Shown: one piece after another, positions 44,201 to 51,821 of the stretch
Layout of the letters: each line of letters opens with the position of its first letter
Numbering within the stretch: the stretch's first letter is position 1
Source: Streptomyces nigra
GTDB taxonomy: Bacteria; Actinomycetota; Actinomycetes; Streptomycetales; Streptomycetaceae
Length of the DNA: 64,000 nt
NCBI RefSeq assembly: GCF_003074055.1
Contig: NZ_CP029043.1
Coordinates: 372,001-436,000 of the forward strand
Reading direction: 5' to 3'
The notes under the pieces: model-generated
What the model was told of the DNA's origin: nothing
The model's input: the letters and a program-made list of their open reading frames with translations, nothing else
Databases searched by the model: none
Made by a program: the position numbers and the translations under genes

Positions 44201-44482
44201 GCCCGTCCGGACCTGGACGCGGTAGGCGGTCTGGCGTGCGCCGCGCCCGGCGGACTCGGACTCCCAGGCGAGCATGGGGCGCGGGACGTCGGTCCCGAGG
44301 ACGTTCTCCTTGCGCTCCACGGTCGTACGGACGACACACAGGCCGGTGCCGACCGCCCGACCCTCCGGGGCTGGGGCTGGGGCCGCGGACGCGGTGCCCG
44401 CGGCGGACAGGAGGGGCACGCCCGCCCCTACGGTGCCCGCGGTGGCGCGGAGGAAGGTTCTGCGGTCCCAACTTCCCGGCAT
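41207..44482 (-). CDS. Tat-exported GH78 alpha-L-rhamnosidase
   Basis: The 1091-aa protein has a twin-arginine signal (WDRRTFLRATAG at about 5-16) and the modular layout of GH78 rhamnosidases. An N-terminal fibronectin-like domain leads (TDVPRPMLAWESES, YEWRVKVWDGEG), followed by beta-sandwich domains with LLRREFQVRGAVRRARLRISGLAYHEAEINGRRVG, and the (alpha/alpha)6 barrel. Diagnostic catalytic-domain segments are IPTDTPVYEKNGWTGDAQL, SPEWTTVYPFVVRELY and GYWQESGADTMWEMWPQDSRSRDHYFQGTVAQWLY. It would release L-rhamnose from plant or bacterial glycans outside the cell. Upstream lie a LacI-type site at 44572 and a 9-bp inverted repeat at 44528. Confidence 0.93.
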   Translation of the reverse strand: MPGSWDRRTFLRATAGTVGAGVPLLSAAGTASAAPAPAPEGRAVGTGLCVVRTTVERKENVLGTDVPRPMLAWESESAGRGARQTAYRVQVRTGGKDWGRRSLVWDSGQVASANSVGVPYGGPALAPRTRYEWRVKVWDGEGRASAWSAPRWWETTMSPDDWGAHWIGVETPRPPDLTGASWIWATGATSQNAPVGSRWFRGRLELPEGTEVVSATVVATADDDFSLHLDGHRVLHVPQQQDAWRTGRTVDVTREAGEAVRAGRGLVLAAVATNRPGPNVNPAGLVVRLIVETATGQTRELRTDADWRAAENEQEGWQSPEFDDSGWPAAVVLAPFGQGPWGGDVGVTTPELPAPLLRREFQVRGAVRRARLRISGLAYHEAEINGRRVGRQVLDPGFTDYDETVLYAVHDVTDLVRRGANAIGVTLGRGFYGMTTPNVWNWHRTPWHAEPRLIARLEIDHPDGTTTTVVTDDRWRITEGPTLSNSLYAGETYDARREPGAWTRPGFDDSAWRPAEVREAPKGRLKAQPHDGIEVIESFRPERITRLDSGDHLVDMGRTMAGWARLTVRDLPAGTRVTLTYGEKLKADGTVFAENPLVPGRFQQDEYVCAGRSEESWEPRFSYKGFRYVQIGGLPDTPRTDQILGRLVHTPLDEVSSFACSEPFYEWLDRAMRRTILNNMHGIPTDTPVYEKNGWTGDAQLGTPVMTYAFAMHRMLAKWLGDLADSQTSAGQLPVIVPSGGWGYGDLGPSPEWTTVYPFVVRELYRVYGDERAAREHWTALTRYLDWELARLRDGLAVTALGDYLAPGYGGNPPEDTRLTATAYLHRALRVTAEMAEVLDDDGVATRYREAAGRLKDALNAAFLGPDGHYRTAKDPGYRQTSNAIPLAFGLVPEDARASVFDSLVRDVEARGDHLDTGALGTSVLLRVLCEGGRPDVAHAVATQRTYPSWGYWQESGADTMWEMWPQDSRSRDHYFQGTVAQWLYENVAGLRPGDAGYATFSVRPDARTGVDWARTSIRTVRGTAGVSWERAASGIRMEVEVPVGAVAEVHVPAVGPGEVTAPSGARHLRMDRGFAVYRVTHGTWVFRARR

Positions 44483-44527
44483 GCTCGCTCCTTTGGTCGC
44501 GTGGTCCGGTGCGGGTCGGCGGATCGC

Positions 44528-44558
44528 GTCAACTCCAGTGTTTCTACAAGGAGTTGAC
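44528..44558. promoter_or_regulatory. Inverted repeat upstream of GH78 gene
   Basis: GTCAACTCC (44528-44536) and GGAGTTGAC (44550-44558) are perfect 9-bp inverted arms separated by 13 bp, 46 bp upstream of the rhamnosidase ATG. It could be a dimeric regulator site or a leader hairpin. Confidence 0.55.
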
Positions 44559-44571
44559 CGCTCGACGCTTT

Positions 44572-44587
44572 AATGAAACGATTCAAT
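44572..44587. promoter_or_regulatory. LacI-type operator candidate upstream of GH78 gene
   Basis: AATGAAACGATTCAAT is a near-palindrome around the CG of TGAAACGATTCA, the form of many LacI/GalR operators in actinobacteria. It differs from the CAACGTTG sites elsewhere in the window, so a different regulator is likely. Confidence 0.5.
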
Positions 44588-44671
44588 CCGTTGCCTACGG
44601 ATCCTATGGGCGGCCTGTGTGCCGCGACAAGAGGTGTGCACGGGGCAAGCGGTGCGCGGGGGAAGCGGGGA

Positions 44672-44959
44672 TCAGCCGAGGCCGCGATGGGCGGCCCACA
44701 ACTCCCCCGCTCGGCTGCCCGCTCGGGAGACCAGGGCCGCCAACTCCGGCTTGTCGGACACGGAGAACGAGACGTAGGCGCCGCGACCACCCGCGACCGG
44801 TCTGCCGTAGGCCTTCACGGCGAGGTGCCCGTCGGGAAGGAGCCGCACATTGAGGGTCGTCAGCATGAACGTCTCACCGCGCCGGGTGTCCGTCCAGCGG
44901 AGCTCCTCGGGGATCACGACGTTGATCGCCAGAGCGCTCACTTCCAGATCGCTGCTCAT
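44672..44959 (-). CDS. Small hypothetical protein
   Basis: The 95-aa product (MSSDLEVSALAINVVIPEELRWTDTRRGE, then FMLTTLNVRLLPDGHLAVKAYGRPVAGG) has normal codon use and a predicted mixed beta/alpha fold. There is no signal peptide or membrane helix. I do not recognise a family. It lies between the GH78 gene and MITE copy 2. The ribosome binding site is weak, so the start may be later. Confidence 0.6.
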   Translation of the reverse strand: MSSDLEVSALAINVVIPEELRWTDTRRGETFMLTTLNVRLLPDGHLAVKAYGRPVAGGRGAYVSFSVSDKPELAALVSRAGSRAGELWAAHRGLG

Positions 44960-45020
44960 GGACGGATGATGTCACGCGGCCCGATCATGACTCGATCGGC
45001 GGTGAGAAACCGGCCACGGC

Positions 45021-45257
45021 CTAGGTCGTGTCCGTAAAGTCGCGTCGTCCGCCCGTAGGGCGGGCCGAGCGGCGTCCGGTGCGTGCTCTGGGGGTACCCC
45101 CTGCTCGAAGAGCTGGGGGGAGCGCCGGACGGGCTCCCGCGTACTGGTTGTACGCGGGTGGGCGGCCGGTGCGGCGAGTGGGGGTCCCCCCTGCTCGAAG
45201 AGCTTGGGGGAGTGCCGGGCGTCGAACGGCAGGCGGGACTTTGCGGACACGGCCTAG
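45021..45257. mobile_element. MITE-like element, copy 2
   Basis: A 229-bp element (45025-45253) closely similar to copy 1 at 33895-34125 has inverted termini GTCGTGTCCGTAAAGTCGCG and, on the right end, the reverse complement of GCCGTGTCCGCAAAGTCCCG. It is bounded on both sides by CTAG (45021-45024 and 45254-45257), a clear 4-bp target duplication. The same internal CTGCTCGAAGAGCT hairpins are present. It has no coding capacity. The right CTAG supplies the TAG stop of the neighbouring hemerythrin gene. Both copies are in the same orientation. Confidence 0.9.
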
Positions 45258-45928
45258 TGCCGCCTGCGCCACGCCGACGCGAGCACCACGGCCGCGAGCA
45301 GCGCGCCCGGTACGGCGAGCGCCTTCCACGGCGGTGCGGAAGGGCTGATCCCGAGGGCGTCGCTGGTGCGGTCGTAGACGCTGAGCGGGACGCCGGCGAC
45401 GGCGTTGCCGGGCGGGCGGCGCGGGATGACGGGGTGCGGATGCGTGGGCGCCGTCCTGCGCACGGCCTCCCAGGCGGCTCCGAGCCGTCGCTGTGCCGCG
45501 GTGTCGACCGCTTCCTGGAGTCGTGGCAGGAGGAGGTCCTCCTCGTCCCTGATGTCCTCCTCGATCAGCGCGAACGCCCGCGCGATCCTGCCCTCGCGTT
45601 CCGGGCTGCCGGGGGCGAGGCGCTCGATGTCGGCGACCAGGTCGTTGATCTGCTGGTGTTCCTCCTCGACCCGGGACGTCAGCTCCTCGCCGTCCGGGAC
45701 CGAGCGCCGTACGGCCGGCCAGAGCACGGACTCCTCGGCGAAAGCGTGGCTGAAGACGAGCTGGACGACGTCCTTCAGCGCGCGTTCCGCTTCCTCGCCG
45801 GGCGCGGTCTGCCGGTAGAGGTCCATCAACCGGGTCATCTCCCGGTGGTCCCGGCGCTGCCGCGCCAATACGCTGTCGGCGCCGCCGAGTTGCTCCTCGG
45901 ACTGCTGCGCGATGGTCCTGGCCGTCAC
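45254..45928 (-). CDS. Hemerythrin-domain membrane protein
   Basis: The 224-aa protein has an N-terminal hemerythrin HHE domain (about 25-145): RRDHREMTRLMD, VFSHAFAEESVLWP, VEEEHQQINDLV and IEEDIRDEEDLLLPRL. The position where the last motif usually has a His before the EE pair is Asp (DIRDEED), so iron ligation may be altered. A Pro-rich linker and one C-terminal membrane helix (LAVPGALLAAVVLASA) end in RRRH. It may sense oxygen or NO at the membrane. The start is a GTG at 45928 after AGGGGAG. Its stop codon lies in the MITE target duplication. Confidence 0.83.
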   Translation of the reverse strand: MTARTIAQQSEEQLGGADSVLARQRRDHREMTRLMDLYRQTAPGEEAERALKDVVQLVFSHAFAEESVLWPAVRRSVPDGEELTSRVEEEHQQINDLVADIERLAPGSPEREGRIARAFALIEEDIRDEEDLLLPRLQEAVDTAAQRRLGAAWEAVRRTAPTHPHPVIPRRPPGNAVAGVPLSVYDRTSDALGISPSAPPWKALAVPGALLAAVVLASAWRRRH

Positions 45929-46030
45929 GGCTCCCCTTCGTTGCGGCGGTGCCCCGCGCCTGGCGGATGCGGATGCGCCGCGAGTACCCGTCGCCTCCAC
46001 GGCACACACGGGGACGCGGCCGCCGGGCGC

Positions 46031-47050
46031 TCACGCCTTCGGGGCGCTGCTCCCCCGTACGTCCAGGCGGTGCGGTACGACGATGTCGAGTGGGGGGACA
46101 CCGTTGTCGGGGCTGTAGATGCGGTCGGCGAGACACTGCAGGGCGCGTTCGGCGAGCTGCCGCTTGTCGGGGGCGACGGTGGTGAGGGTGGGCTGAGCGT
46201 ACCGGCCGTCCTCGATGTCGTCGAAGCCGACGACGGCCAGGTCCTCGGGGACGCGCAGGCCGCGTTCGTGGGCGACGTGGAGGGCGCCCAGCGCGAGTTC
46301 GTCGGTGAACCCGAAGACGGCGTCGGGTGCGGCCGAGGGGTCGTCGAGGAGGGCGGCCATGGCCTGTGCGCCGTCCCTGCGGTGGAGTTCGCGGACCGGG
46401 CGTTCCAGCGCGTCGTCGACGACCGCGCCCGCGCGGCGCAGGGCGTCGCGGTAGCCGGCCAGGCGTTGGTCGGCGGTGCCGTTGCGCAGGTGGGGCTGGA
46501 GGCCGATGGCGGCGATTCGGCGGCGGCCGGACTCCAGGAGATGGGTGGTGGCCTCGTCGGCGGCGGCGACGTTGTCGACGGCGACCCGGTCGGCGAGTCC
46601 GCGGGGCGGGCGCTCGCCGAGGAGGACCACGGGCGCGTTGCGTGCGTGGGTGGTGACCTCCTCGGGACCGAGGGCCCAGGGGCTGATGATCAGGCCGTCC
46701 ACCAGCCGCCCCTGGGTGCCGTCGAGGAGGCGCCGTTCGGCCTCGGCGTCGCCGAAGGTCTGGTCGATGATCACGGTCCAGGAGCGCTGCTGCGCGGCCT
46801 CCACGATGAGGCTGGCCAGCTCACCGAAGTACGGCGAGTACAGCTCGGGGACGACGAGACCTATGAGTCCGGTGCGGCCCGCGCGGAGGTTGCGGGCGGC
46901 GAGGTTGGGCCGGTAGCCGAGTTCGTCGAGGGCTTGCTGGACGCGTTGCCGGGTGGCCTCGGCGACGTTGCCCGATCCGCTGACGACGTTCGACACGGTC
47001 CGGACCGAGACGCCCGCGAGGGCGGCGACATCTTTCAGGCGGCTACTCAC
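46031..47050 (-). CDS. LacI family regulator, divergent from PhyH/MFS
   Basis: The 339-aa protein has a LacI DNA-binding domain (SRLKDVAALAGVSVRTVSNVVSGSGNVAEATRQRVQQALDELGYRPNLAARNLRAGRTG) and a sugar-sensing domain (FGFTDELALGALHVAHERGLRVPEDLAVVGFDDIEDG). The GTG at 47050 has GGGAGG at a good distance; an ATG at 47059 is too close to that site. It is divergent from the dioxygenase and sugar-porter genes. Two abutting perfect 12-bp operators lie 56 bp upstream of its start, so it most probably represses both itself and that operon. Confidence 0.92.
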   Translation of the reverse strand: MSSRLKDVAALAGVSVRTVSNVVSGSGNVAEATRQRVQQALDELGYRPNLAARNLRAGRTGLIGLVVPELYSPYFGELASLIVEAAQQRSWTVIIDQTFGDAEAERRLLDGTQGRLVDGLIISPWALGPEEVTTHARNAPVVLLGERPPRGLADRVAVDNVAAADEATTHLLESGRRRIAAIGLQPHLRNGTADQRLAGYRDALRRAGAVVDDALERPVRELHRRDGAQAMAALLDDPSAAPDAVFGFTDELALGALHVAHERGLRVPEDLAVVGFDDIEDGRYAQPTLTTVAPDKRQLAERALQCLADRIYSPDNGVPPLDIVVPHRLDVRGSSAPKA

Positions 47051-47105
47051 GGTGGCCATCCTCCCACGCGTCCGAGGCGATCCGACAAGGTTCCCGAGAG
47101 GGTAT

Positions 47106-47129
47106 TGCAACGTTGCATGCAACGTTGCA
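47106..47129. promoter_or_regulatory. Two abutting LacI operators
   Basis: Two perfect 12-bp palindromes, TGCAACGTTGCA at 47106-47117 and 47118-47129, lie back to back between the divergent LacI and PhyH genes. Their centres are 12 bp apart. They carry the typical CAACGTTG-type LacI/GalR core. Confidence 0.85.
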
Positions 47130-47167
47130 CGATGAGGGGGTTCCATCGCAGTGCAAGGAGGCACCGA

Positions 47168-48019
47168 ATGACCGCGCACCTGTACCCCGGCGTCGACCCG
47201 GCCGCTCTCGACATCGACGTCCGCCCCGACGTCGAGGCGCTCTACGGCGACGGGATCACCGCCCGCAAGGGCGCCTTCTCCGTCGCGTGGGCCGACCGGC
47301 TGCGCGAGGACGTCGACGCGGCCTTCGAGGAGGCGCGGTCCCGGCCCGGCGGCGCCGTGGGGCGCGGCCCCCACCGCTACTACGTCGAGATCCACCCCGA
47401 GCAGATCCGGGGCTTCGTCGAGCTGGTCGACCACCCGTGGGTCCGCTCGGTGTGCGCCGCCGTGCTCGGCCCCGACTACCGCATCGTCGAGCTCGGCTTC
47501 GACGTCCCGCTGGAGGGCGCCGTGAACCAGCCCTGGCACCGGGACTTCCCGATGCCGGAGGAGACGCGGCGCGAGCGCCGGCTGACCTCGCTGGCCTTCA
47601 ACGTCACGACGGTCGACACCGCCGAGGACATGGGGCCCTTCGAGATAGCCCCGGGCACGCAGTGGGACGACAGCCCCGAGTTCGGGCACGGCATGTTCCC
47701 GCCCCGCTCGCACTACCCGCGTTACACCGAGCGCGCCGTGCGCAAGTACCCTCAGCGCGGTGACATCTCCGCCCGGAGCGCCCTGACCATCCACCGCGGC
47801 ACGGCCAACCAGTCCAGCACGTCGCGTCCGGTCCTGGTCCTCGGCGTCGACGGACCGGAGGCCACCAACGGCGAGCGGCACGACGCCGCCGTCACGCGCG
47901 GCTACTGGGAGGCGCTGCCCGAGCGGGTGCGCCGGAACCTGGACGTCGCCGTCGTGGACGAGCTGACGCCCGTCACGCAGAAGCACACCATCGAGGGTCT
48001 GGTCATGGGCGATGCCTGA
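47168..48019 (+). CDS. Phytanoyl-CoA dioxygenase family (PhyH-like) protein
   Basis: The 283-aa protein has the Fe(II)/2-oxoglutarate dioxygenase facial triad in HRD form (His124 and Asp126 in PWHRDFP, His209 in TIHRGTANQS) and a downstream Arg220 (STSRPVLVLG) suited to 2-oxoglutarate binding. GFDVPLEGAVNQ and MGPFEIAPGTQWDDSP are typical of PhyH relatives. AGGAGG lies 5 bp before the ATG. It overlaps the sugar-porter gene by 8 bp, so both are one operon under the divergent LacI. A substrate handled with a sugar transporter, such as a sugar derivative, is inferred. Confidence 0.88.
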   Translation: MTAHLYPGVDPAALDIDVRPDVEALYGDGITARKGAFSVAWADRLREDVDAAFEEARSRPGGAVGRGPHRYYVEIHPEQIRGFVELVDHPWVRSVCAAVLGPDYRIVELGFDVPLEGAVNQPWHRDFPMPEETRRERRLTSLAFNVTTVDTAEDMGPFEIAPGTQWDDSPEFGHGMFPPRSHYPRYTERAVRKYPQRGDISARSALTIHRGTANQSSTSRPVLVLGVDGPEATNGERHDAAVTRGYWEALPERVRRNLDVAVVDELTPVTQKHTIEGLVMGDA

Positions 48020-49424
48020 GGCGGCCACCGCCACGCTCACCGAGCCGGCGGCGCCGGCCCGTCCGCCGCGTCAGGTGTACGCGGTGGCGGCCGTCGCCGC
48101 GCTCGGCGGGCTGCTGTTCGGCTACGACACCGGCATCATCTCCGGCGCGCTGCTGCATCTGCGGGACGACCTCGGCCTCTCCTCCCGGGGCCAGGAGATC
48201 GTCGTCAGCGTCATCCTGGTCGGCGCCATGGTCGGCGCCCTGTGCTCCGGGCGGCTCGCCGCGCGGCACGGGCGGCGCCGGGTCGTGCTGTGGGTGGCGG
48301 TCGTGTTCGCGGCCGGGGCCGCGGCGGCCGCCGTCGCCCCGGGCACCGGCACGCTGATCGCGGCGCGGTTCGTCCTCGGTCTCGCCGTCGGCGGGGCGTC
48401 GAACATGGTGCCGGTCTACATCGCCGAGGTGGCCCCGCCCGCCATCCGCGGCCGGCTGATGGTGCTGTTCCAGCTCATGGTGGCGATCGGGCAGCTGATC
48501 TCGTTCCTCTGCGGCTGGCTGCTGGCCGACACCGGCGGCTGGCGGCTGATGTTCGGGCTGGCGACCGTGCCCGCGGCCGTCCTGGCGCTGGGCATCGTGC
48601 GGCTGCCCGAGAGTCCGCGCTGGCTCGTGGAGCAGGGGCGCCGCGACGAGGCACGCCGGGTGCTGCGCGGGCTGCGGTCGCCCGGCGCGGACGTCGATGC
48701 GGAGATCACCGCGATCGGCGAGGTGTCGTCGGCGCCGTCCCGCGACGGCTGGCGGGCCGTACGCCGCCCGTGGGTGCGCCCCGCCCTGCTGATCGCGGTG
48801 GGCGTCGCGGCCTTCTCCCAGCTCACCGGCATCAACGCGGTCGTCTACTACGCCCCGGCGATCCTCTCCGACGCGGGCTTCGGCACCTCGGTCGCGCTGC
48901 TCACCGGCATCGGGATCGGCGCCATGCTGGTGGTGGCGGGCATCGTCGGCGCGGTCGTGCTGGACGCGGTGGGCCGGCGGCGGACCATGCTGTGGTTCCT
49001 GCCGCTGTCCGGGCTGTCCATGGCCGTGCTGGGCCTGGCGTTCCTCGCGGGCGACTCGCCCGTGCAGCGGTGGGTGGTGATCCTCTCGCTGTTCGCCTAC
49101 ATCCTGTTCAACGGCATCGGTATGCAGTCGGTGGTGTGGGTGATCGCCCCGGAGATCCTGCCGCTGGGGGTACGGGGCCCGGCGACGAGCCTGGCCACGG
49201 TGTCCGTGTGGGGCTTCGACCTGCTGATCGCCGTCACCGCGCTCACCGCGATCAACACGATCGGCCGCTCCGGCACGTTCTTCGTGTACGCCGCCATGAA
49301 CGTGCTCTGCGTGATCTTCGTGGCCCTCAAGGTCCCCGAGACCCGCAACCGGTCGCTGGAGGAGATCGAACGGGCCCTGCGCGCCCCGGGCTCCTTCCGG
49401 CGCAACCTCGGCGCCCGCAGCTGA
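48012..49424 (+). CDS. MFS sugar porter
   Basis: The 470-aa protein has twelve helices and clear sugar-porter signatures: ALGGLLFGYDTGIISGALL, GRLAARHGRRRVV, PVYIAEVAPPAIRGRL, PESPRWLVEQGR, QLTGINAVVYYAPAIL and VPETRNRSLEEIE. It is a proton-coupled sugar symporter of the XylE/GalP type. Its start overlaps the dioxygenase gene by 8 bp. It is under the same LacI control, and a strong terminator follows. Confidence 0.92.
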   Translation: MPEAATATLTEPAAPARPPRQVYAVAAVAALGGLLFGYDTGIISGALLHLRDDLGLSSRGQEIVVSVILVGAMVGALCSGRLAARHGRRRVVLWVAVVFAAGAAAAAVAPGTGTLIAARFVLGLAVGGASNMVPVYIAEVAPPAIRGRLMVLFQLMVAIGQLISFLCGWLLADTGGWRLMFGLATVPAAVLALGIVRLPESPRWLVEQGRRDEARRVLRGLRSPGADVDAEITAIGEVSSAPSRDGWRAVRRPWVRPALLIAVGVAAFSQLTGINAVVYYAPAILSDAGFGTSVALLTGIGIGAMLVVAGIVGAVVLDAVGRRRTMLWFLPLSGLSMAVLGLAFLAGDSPVQRWVVILSLFAYILFNGIGMQSVVWVIAPEILPLGVRGPATSLATVSVWGFDLLIAVTALTAINTIGRSGTFFVYAAMNVLCVIFVALKVPETRNRSLEEIERALRAPGSFRRNLGARS

Positions 49425-49432
49425 ATCAGGAG

Positions 49433-49477
49433 ACACGACGGCCCCGGATGCGCTGATCGCGTCCGGGGCCGTCGTGT
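49433..49477. terminator. Bidirectional hairpin terminator
   Basis: ACACGACGGCCCCGGA (49433-49448) pairs with TCCGGGGCCGTCGTGT (49462-49477) around a 13-nt loop, between the convergent sugar-porter and molybdopterin oxidoreductase genes. Confidence 0.88.
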
Positions 49478-49478
49478 G

Positions 49479-51785
49479 TCAGGCCTGCGGGGCGCCCACC
49501 CGCGCCGGCTCGAGCCGGACCACGATCGACTTGAACGTGGGCTGGTTGCTGTGGTCGGCGACGCTGTCCAGCGGTACCAGGAGGTTGGTCTCCGGGTAGT
49601 ACGCGGCGGCGCAGCCCCGGGCCGTCGGGTAGGGCACGACGCGGAAGTCCTCGGCGCGCCGCTCGACGTCGTCGGTCCAGACGCTCACCAGGTCGACGCG
49701 CTGGCCGTCGGTGAGCCCCAGGGCCTGGACGTCGTCCGGGTTGACGAGCACGACGCGGCGGCTGCCGTGGATGCCCCGGTACCGGTCGTTGTTCGTGTAG
49801 GGCACGGTGTTCCACTGGTCGTGCGAGCGCAGGGTCTGCAGCAGCAGGTGCCCCTCGGGCACGCGTGGCGCCTCGGCGCTGTTGCGGGTGAACAGGGCCC
49901 GGCCGGTGCCGGTGGAGTAGACGCCCTCGTTGACGGGGTTCATCAGCTGGATGCCGCCGGGGCGGGACACCCGCCGGTTGTAGTCCTCGAAGCCGGGGAC
50001 GATCCGGGCGATGTGGTCGCGGATCACGCCGTAGTCCGCCTCGAACCGCTCCCAGACGATGTCGGGCTTGTCGCCGAGGGTGCGGCGGGCCAGCCGGCAC
50101 AGGATGGCGATGTCGCTGAGCAGCAGCGAGGACGCGGGCCGCAGCCGCCCCCGTGAGGTGTGCACCTCGCTCATCGAGTTCTCGACGGTCACGAACTGCT
50201 CGCCGGTCGACTGCACGTCCTTCTCGGTGCGGCCGAGGGCGGGCAGGATGAGCGCGGTCTCACCGCACACCGTGTGCGACCGGTTGAGCTTGGTGGAGAT
50301 GTGCGCGGTCAGCCGGCAGCGGCGTACGGCCTCCTCGGTGACCGTGCTGTCGGGGGTGGCCCGTACGAAGTTGCCGGCCAGGCCGAGGAAGAACCTCACC
50401 TTGCCCTCGCGCATCGCCCTGATCGCGTTGACGGAGTCGTAGCCGTGGGCGCGCGGCGGGTCGAAGCCGAACTCCTCCTTGAGCGAGTCGAGGAACGAGT
50501 CCGGCATCTGCTCCCAGATGCCCATGGTGCGGTCGCCCTGCACATTGCTGTGCCCGCGCACCGGGCAGGCGCCGGTGCCGGCCCGGCCGACGTTGCCGCG
50601 CAGCAGCAGGAAGTTGACGATCTCGCGGATCGTGGGCACGGCGTGCTTGTGCTGCGTGAGGCCCATCGCCCAGCAGACGACGACGCGTTCGCTGCGCAGC
50701 ACCTCGTCGCGGACCTGCTCGATCTCGTCGCGGGTCAGTCCGGTGGCGGCGAGGACGTCGTCCCACTCGACGGTGCGGACGTGCCGGGCGAACTCCTCGA
50801 AGCCGGTGGTGTCGGCCTCGATGAAGTCGCGGTCGAGGACCTCGCCGGGCCGGGCGTCCTCGGCCTCGAGGAGCAGCCGGTTGAGGGCCTGGAAGAGGGC
50901 GAGGTCGCCGCCGTTGCGGATCCGCAGGAAGCGGTCGGCGATCTGGATGCCCGGGCCGATCACACCGCGCGGCTTCTGCGGGTTCTTGAACCGCAGCAGC
51001 CCCGCCTCGGGCAACGGGTTCACGGCGATGATGCGGGCGCCGTTGCGCTTGGCCTGTTCCAGCGCGGACAGCTGCCGCGGATGGTTGGAACCGGGGTTCT
51101 GGCCCACCAGGAAGATCAGGTCGGCGTGGTGCAGGTCGTGCAGGCTGACCGTGCCCTTGCCGGTGCCCAGGGTCTCGTGCAGGGCGTACCCGCTGGACTC
51201 GTGGCAGAGGTTGCTGCAGTCGGGCAGATTGTTGGTGCCGAGAGCGCGGGCGAACAGCTGCAGGACGAACGCCGCCTCGTTGCTCGCCCGGCCCGAGGTG
51301 TAGAAGACGGCCTCGTCGGGGGTGTCGAGCGCGGTCAGCTCGTCGGCCATCAGGCCGATGGCGTCGTTCCAGCTGATCGGCTCGTAGTGGTCGGAGCCCG
51401 GCCGCTTGACCAGCGGCTCGGTCAGCCGGCCCTGCTGGTTCAGCCAGGCGTCCGAGCGGCCCGCGAGGTCGGTGACGGAGTGCTCACGGAAGAAGTCCGC
51501 GCCGATCCGCCGGGTGGTCGCCTCGTCGTTGATGTGCTTGGCGCCGTTCTCGCAGTACTCGTTGCGATGCCGGTGGCCCGGGGCCGGATCCGCCCAGGCG
51601 CAGCCCGGGCAGTCGATGCCGTCGACCTGGTTCATGGTGAGCAGGGTCGTGCCGGTGCGCCGGGCCGACGTCTCCTCCAGGGAGTACTCCAGGGCGTGCG
51701 CCACCGCCGGGACTCCCGCGGCCCACTTCTTGGGCTCGGTGACGGTCAGGGCCTCGTCCGGCTCGTCGCCGGGCGCCTTCTTCAT
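49479..51785 (-). CDS. FdhF/YdeP-type molybdopterin oxidoreductase
   Basis: The 768-aa protein matches YdeP-like molybdopterin oxidoreductases: GIDCPGCAWADP near the N-terminus, FYTSGRASNEAAFVLQLFARALGTNNLPDCSNLCHESSGYAL, LIFLVGQNPGSNHPRQLSAL, GNVGRAGTGACPVRGHSNVQGDRTMGIWE and a C-terminal molydopterin dinucleotide-binding domain (HDQWNTVPYTNNDRYRGIHGSRRVVLVNPDD). A 4Fe-4S cluster is less certain than in formate dehydrogenases. E. coli YdeP is linked to acid resistance; the true substrate is unknown. No signal peptide, so it is cytoplasmic. Confidence 0.9.
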   Translation of the reverse strand: MKKAPGDEPDEALTVTEPKKWAAGVPAVAHALEYSLEETSARRTGTTLLTMNQVDGIDCPGCAWADPAPGHRHRNEYCENGAKHINDEATTRRIGADFFREHSVTDLAGRSDAWLNQQGRLTEPLVKRPGSDHYEPISWNDAIGLMADELTALDTPDEAVFYTSGRASNEAAFVLQLFARALGTNNLPDCSNLCHESSGYALHETLGTGKGTVSLHDLHHADLIFLVGQNPGSNHPRQLSALEQAKRNGARIIAVNPLPEAGLLRFKNPQKPRGVIGPGIQIADRFLRIRNGGDLALFQALNRLLLEAEDARPGEVLDRDFIEADTTGFEEFARHVRTVEWDDVLAATGLTRDEIEQVRDEVLRSERVVVCWAMGLTQHKHAVPTIREIVNFLLLRGNVGRAGTGACPVRGHSNVQGDRTMGIWEQMPDSFLDSLKEEFGFDPPRAHGYDSVNAIRAMREGKVRFFLGLAGNFVRATPDSTVTEEAVRRCRLTAHISTKLNRSHTVCGETALILPALGRTEKDVQSTGEQFVTVENSMSEVHTSRGRLRPASSLLLSDIAILCRLARRTLGDKPDIVWERFEADYGVIRDHIARIVPGFEDYNRRVSRPGGIQLMNPVNEGVYSTGTGRALFTRNSAEAPRVPEGHLLLQTLRSHDQWNTVPYTNNDRYRGIHGSRRVVLVNPDDVQALGLTDGQRVDLVSVWTDDVERRAEDFRVVPYPTARGCAAAYYPETNLLVPLDSVADHSNQPTFKSIVVRLEPARVGAPQA

Positions 51786-51821
51786 CGCGAGTCGCCTCTC
51801 GGTCGTACGGTTGTCGGGGGA

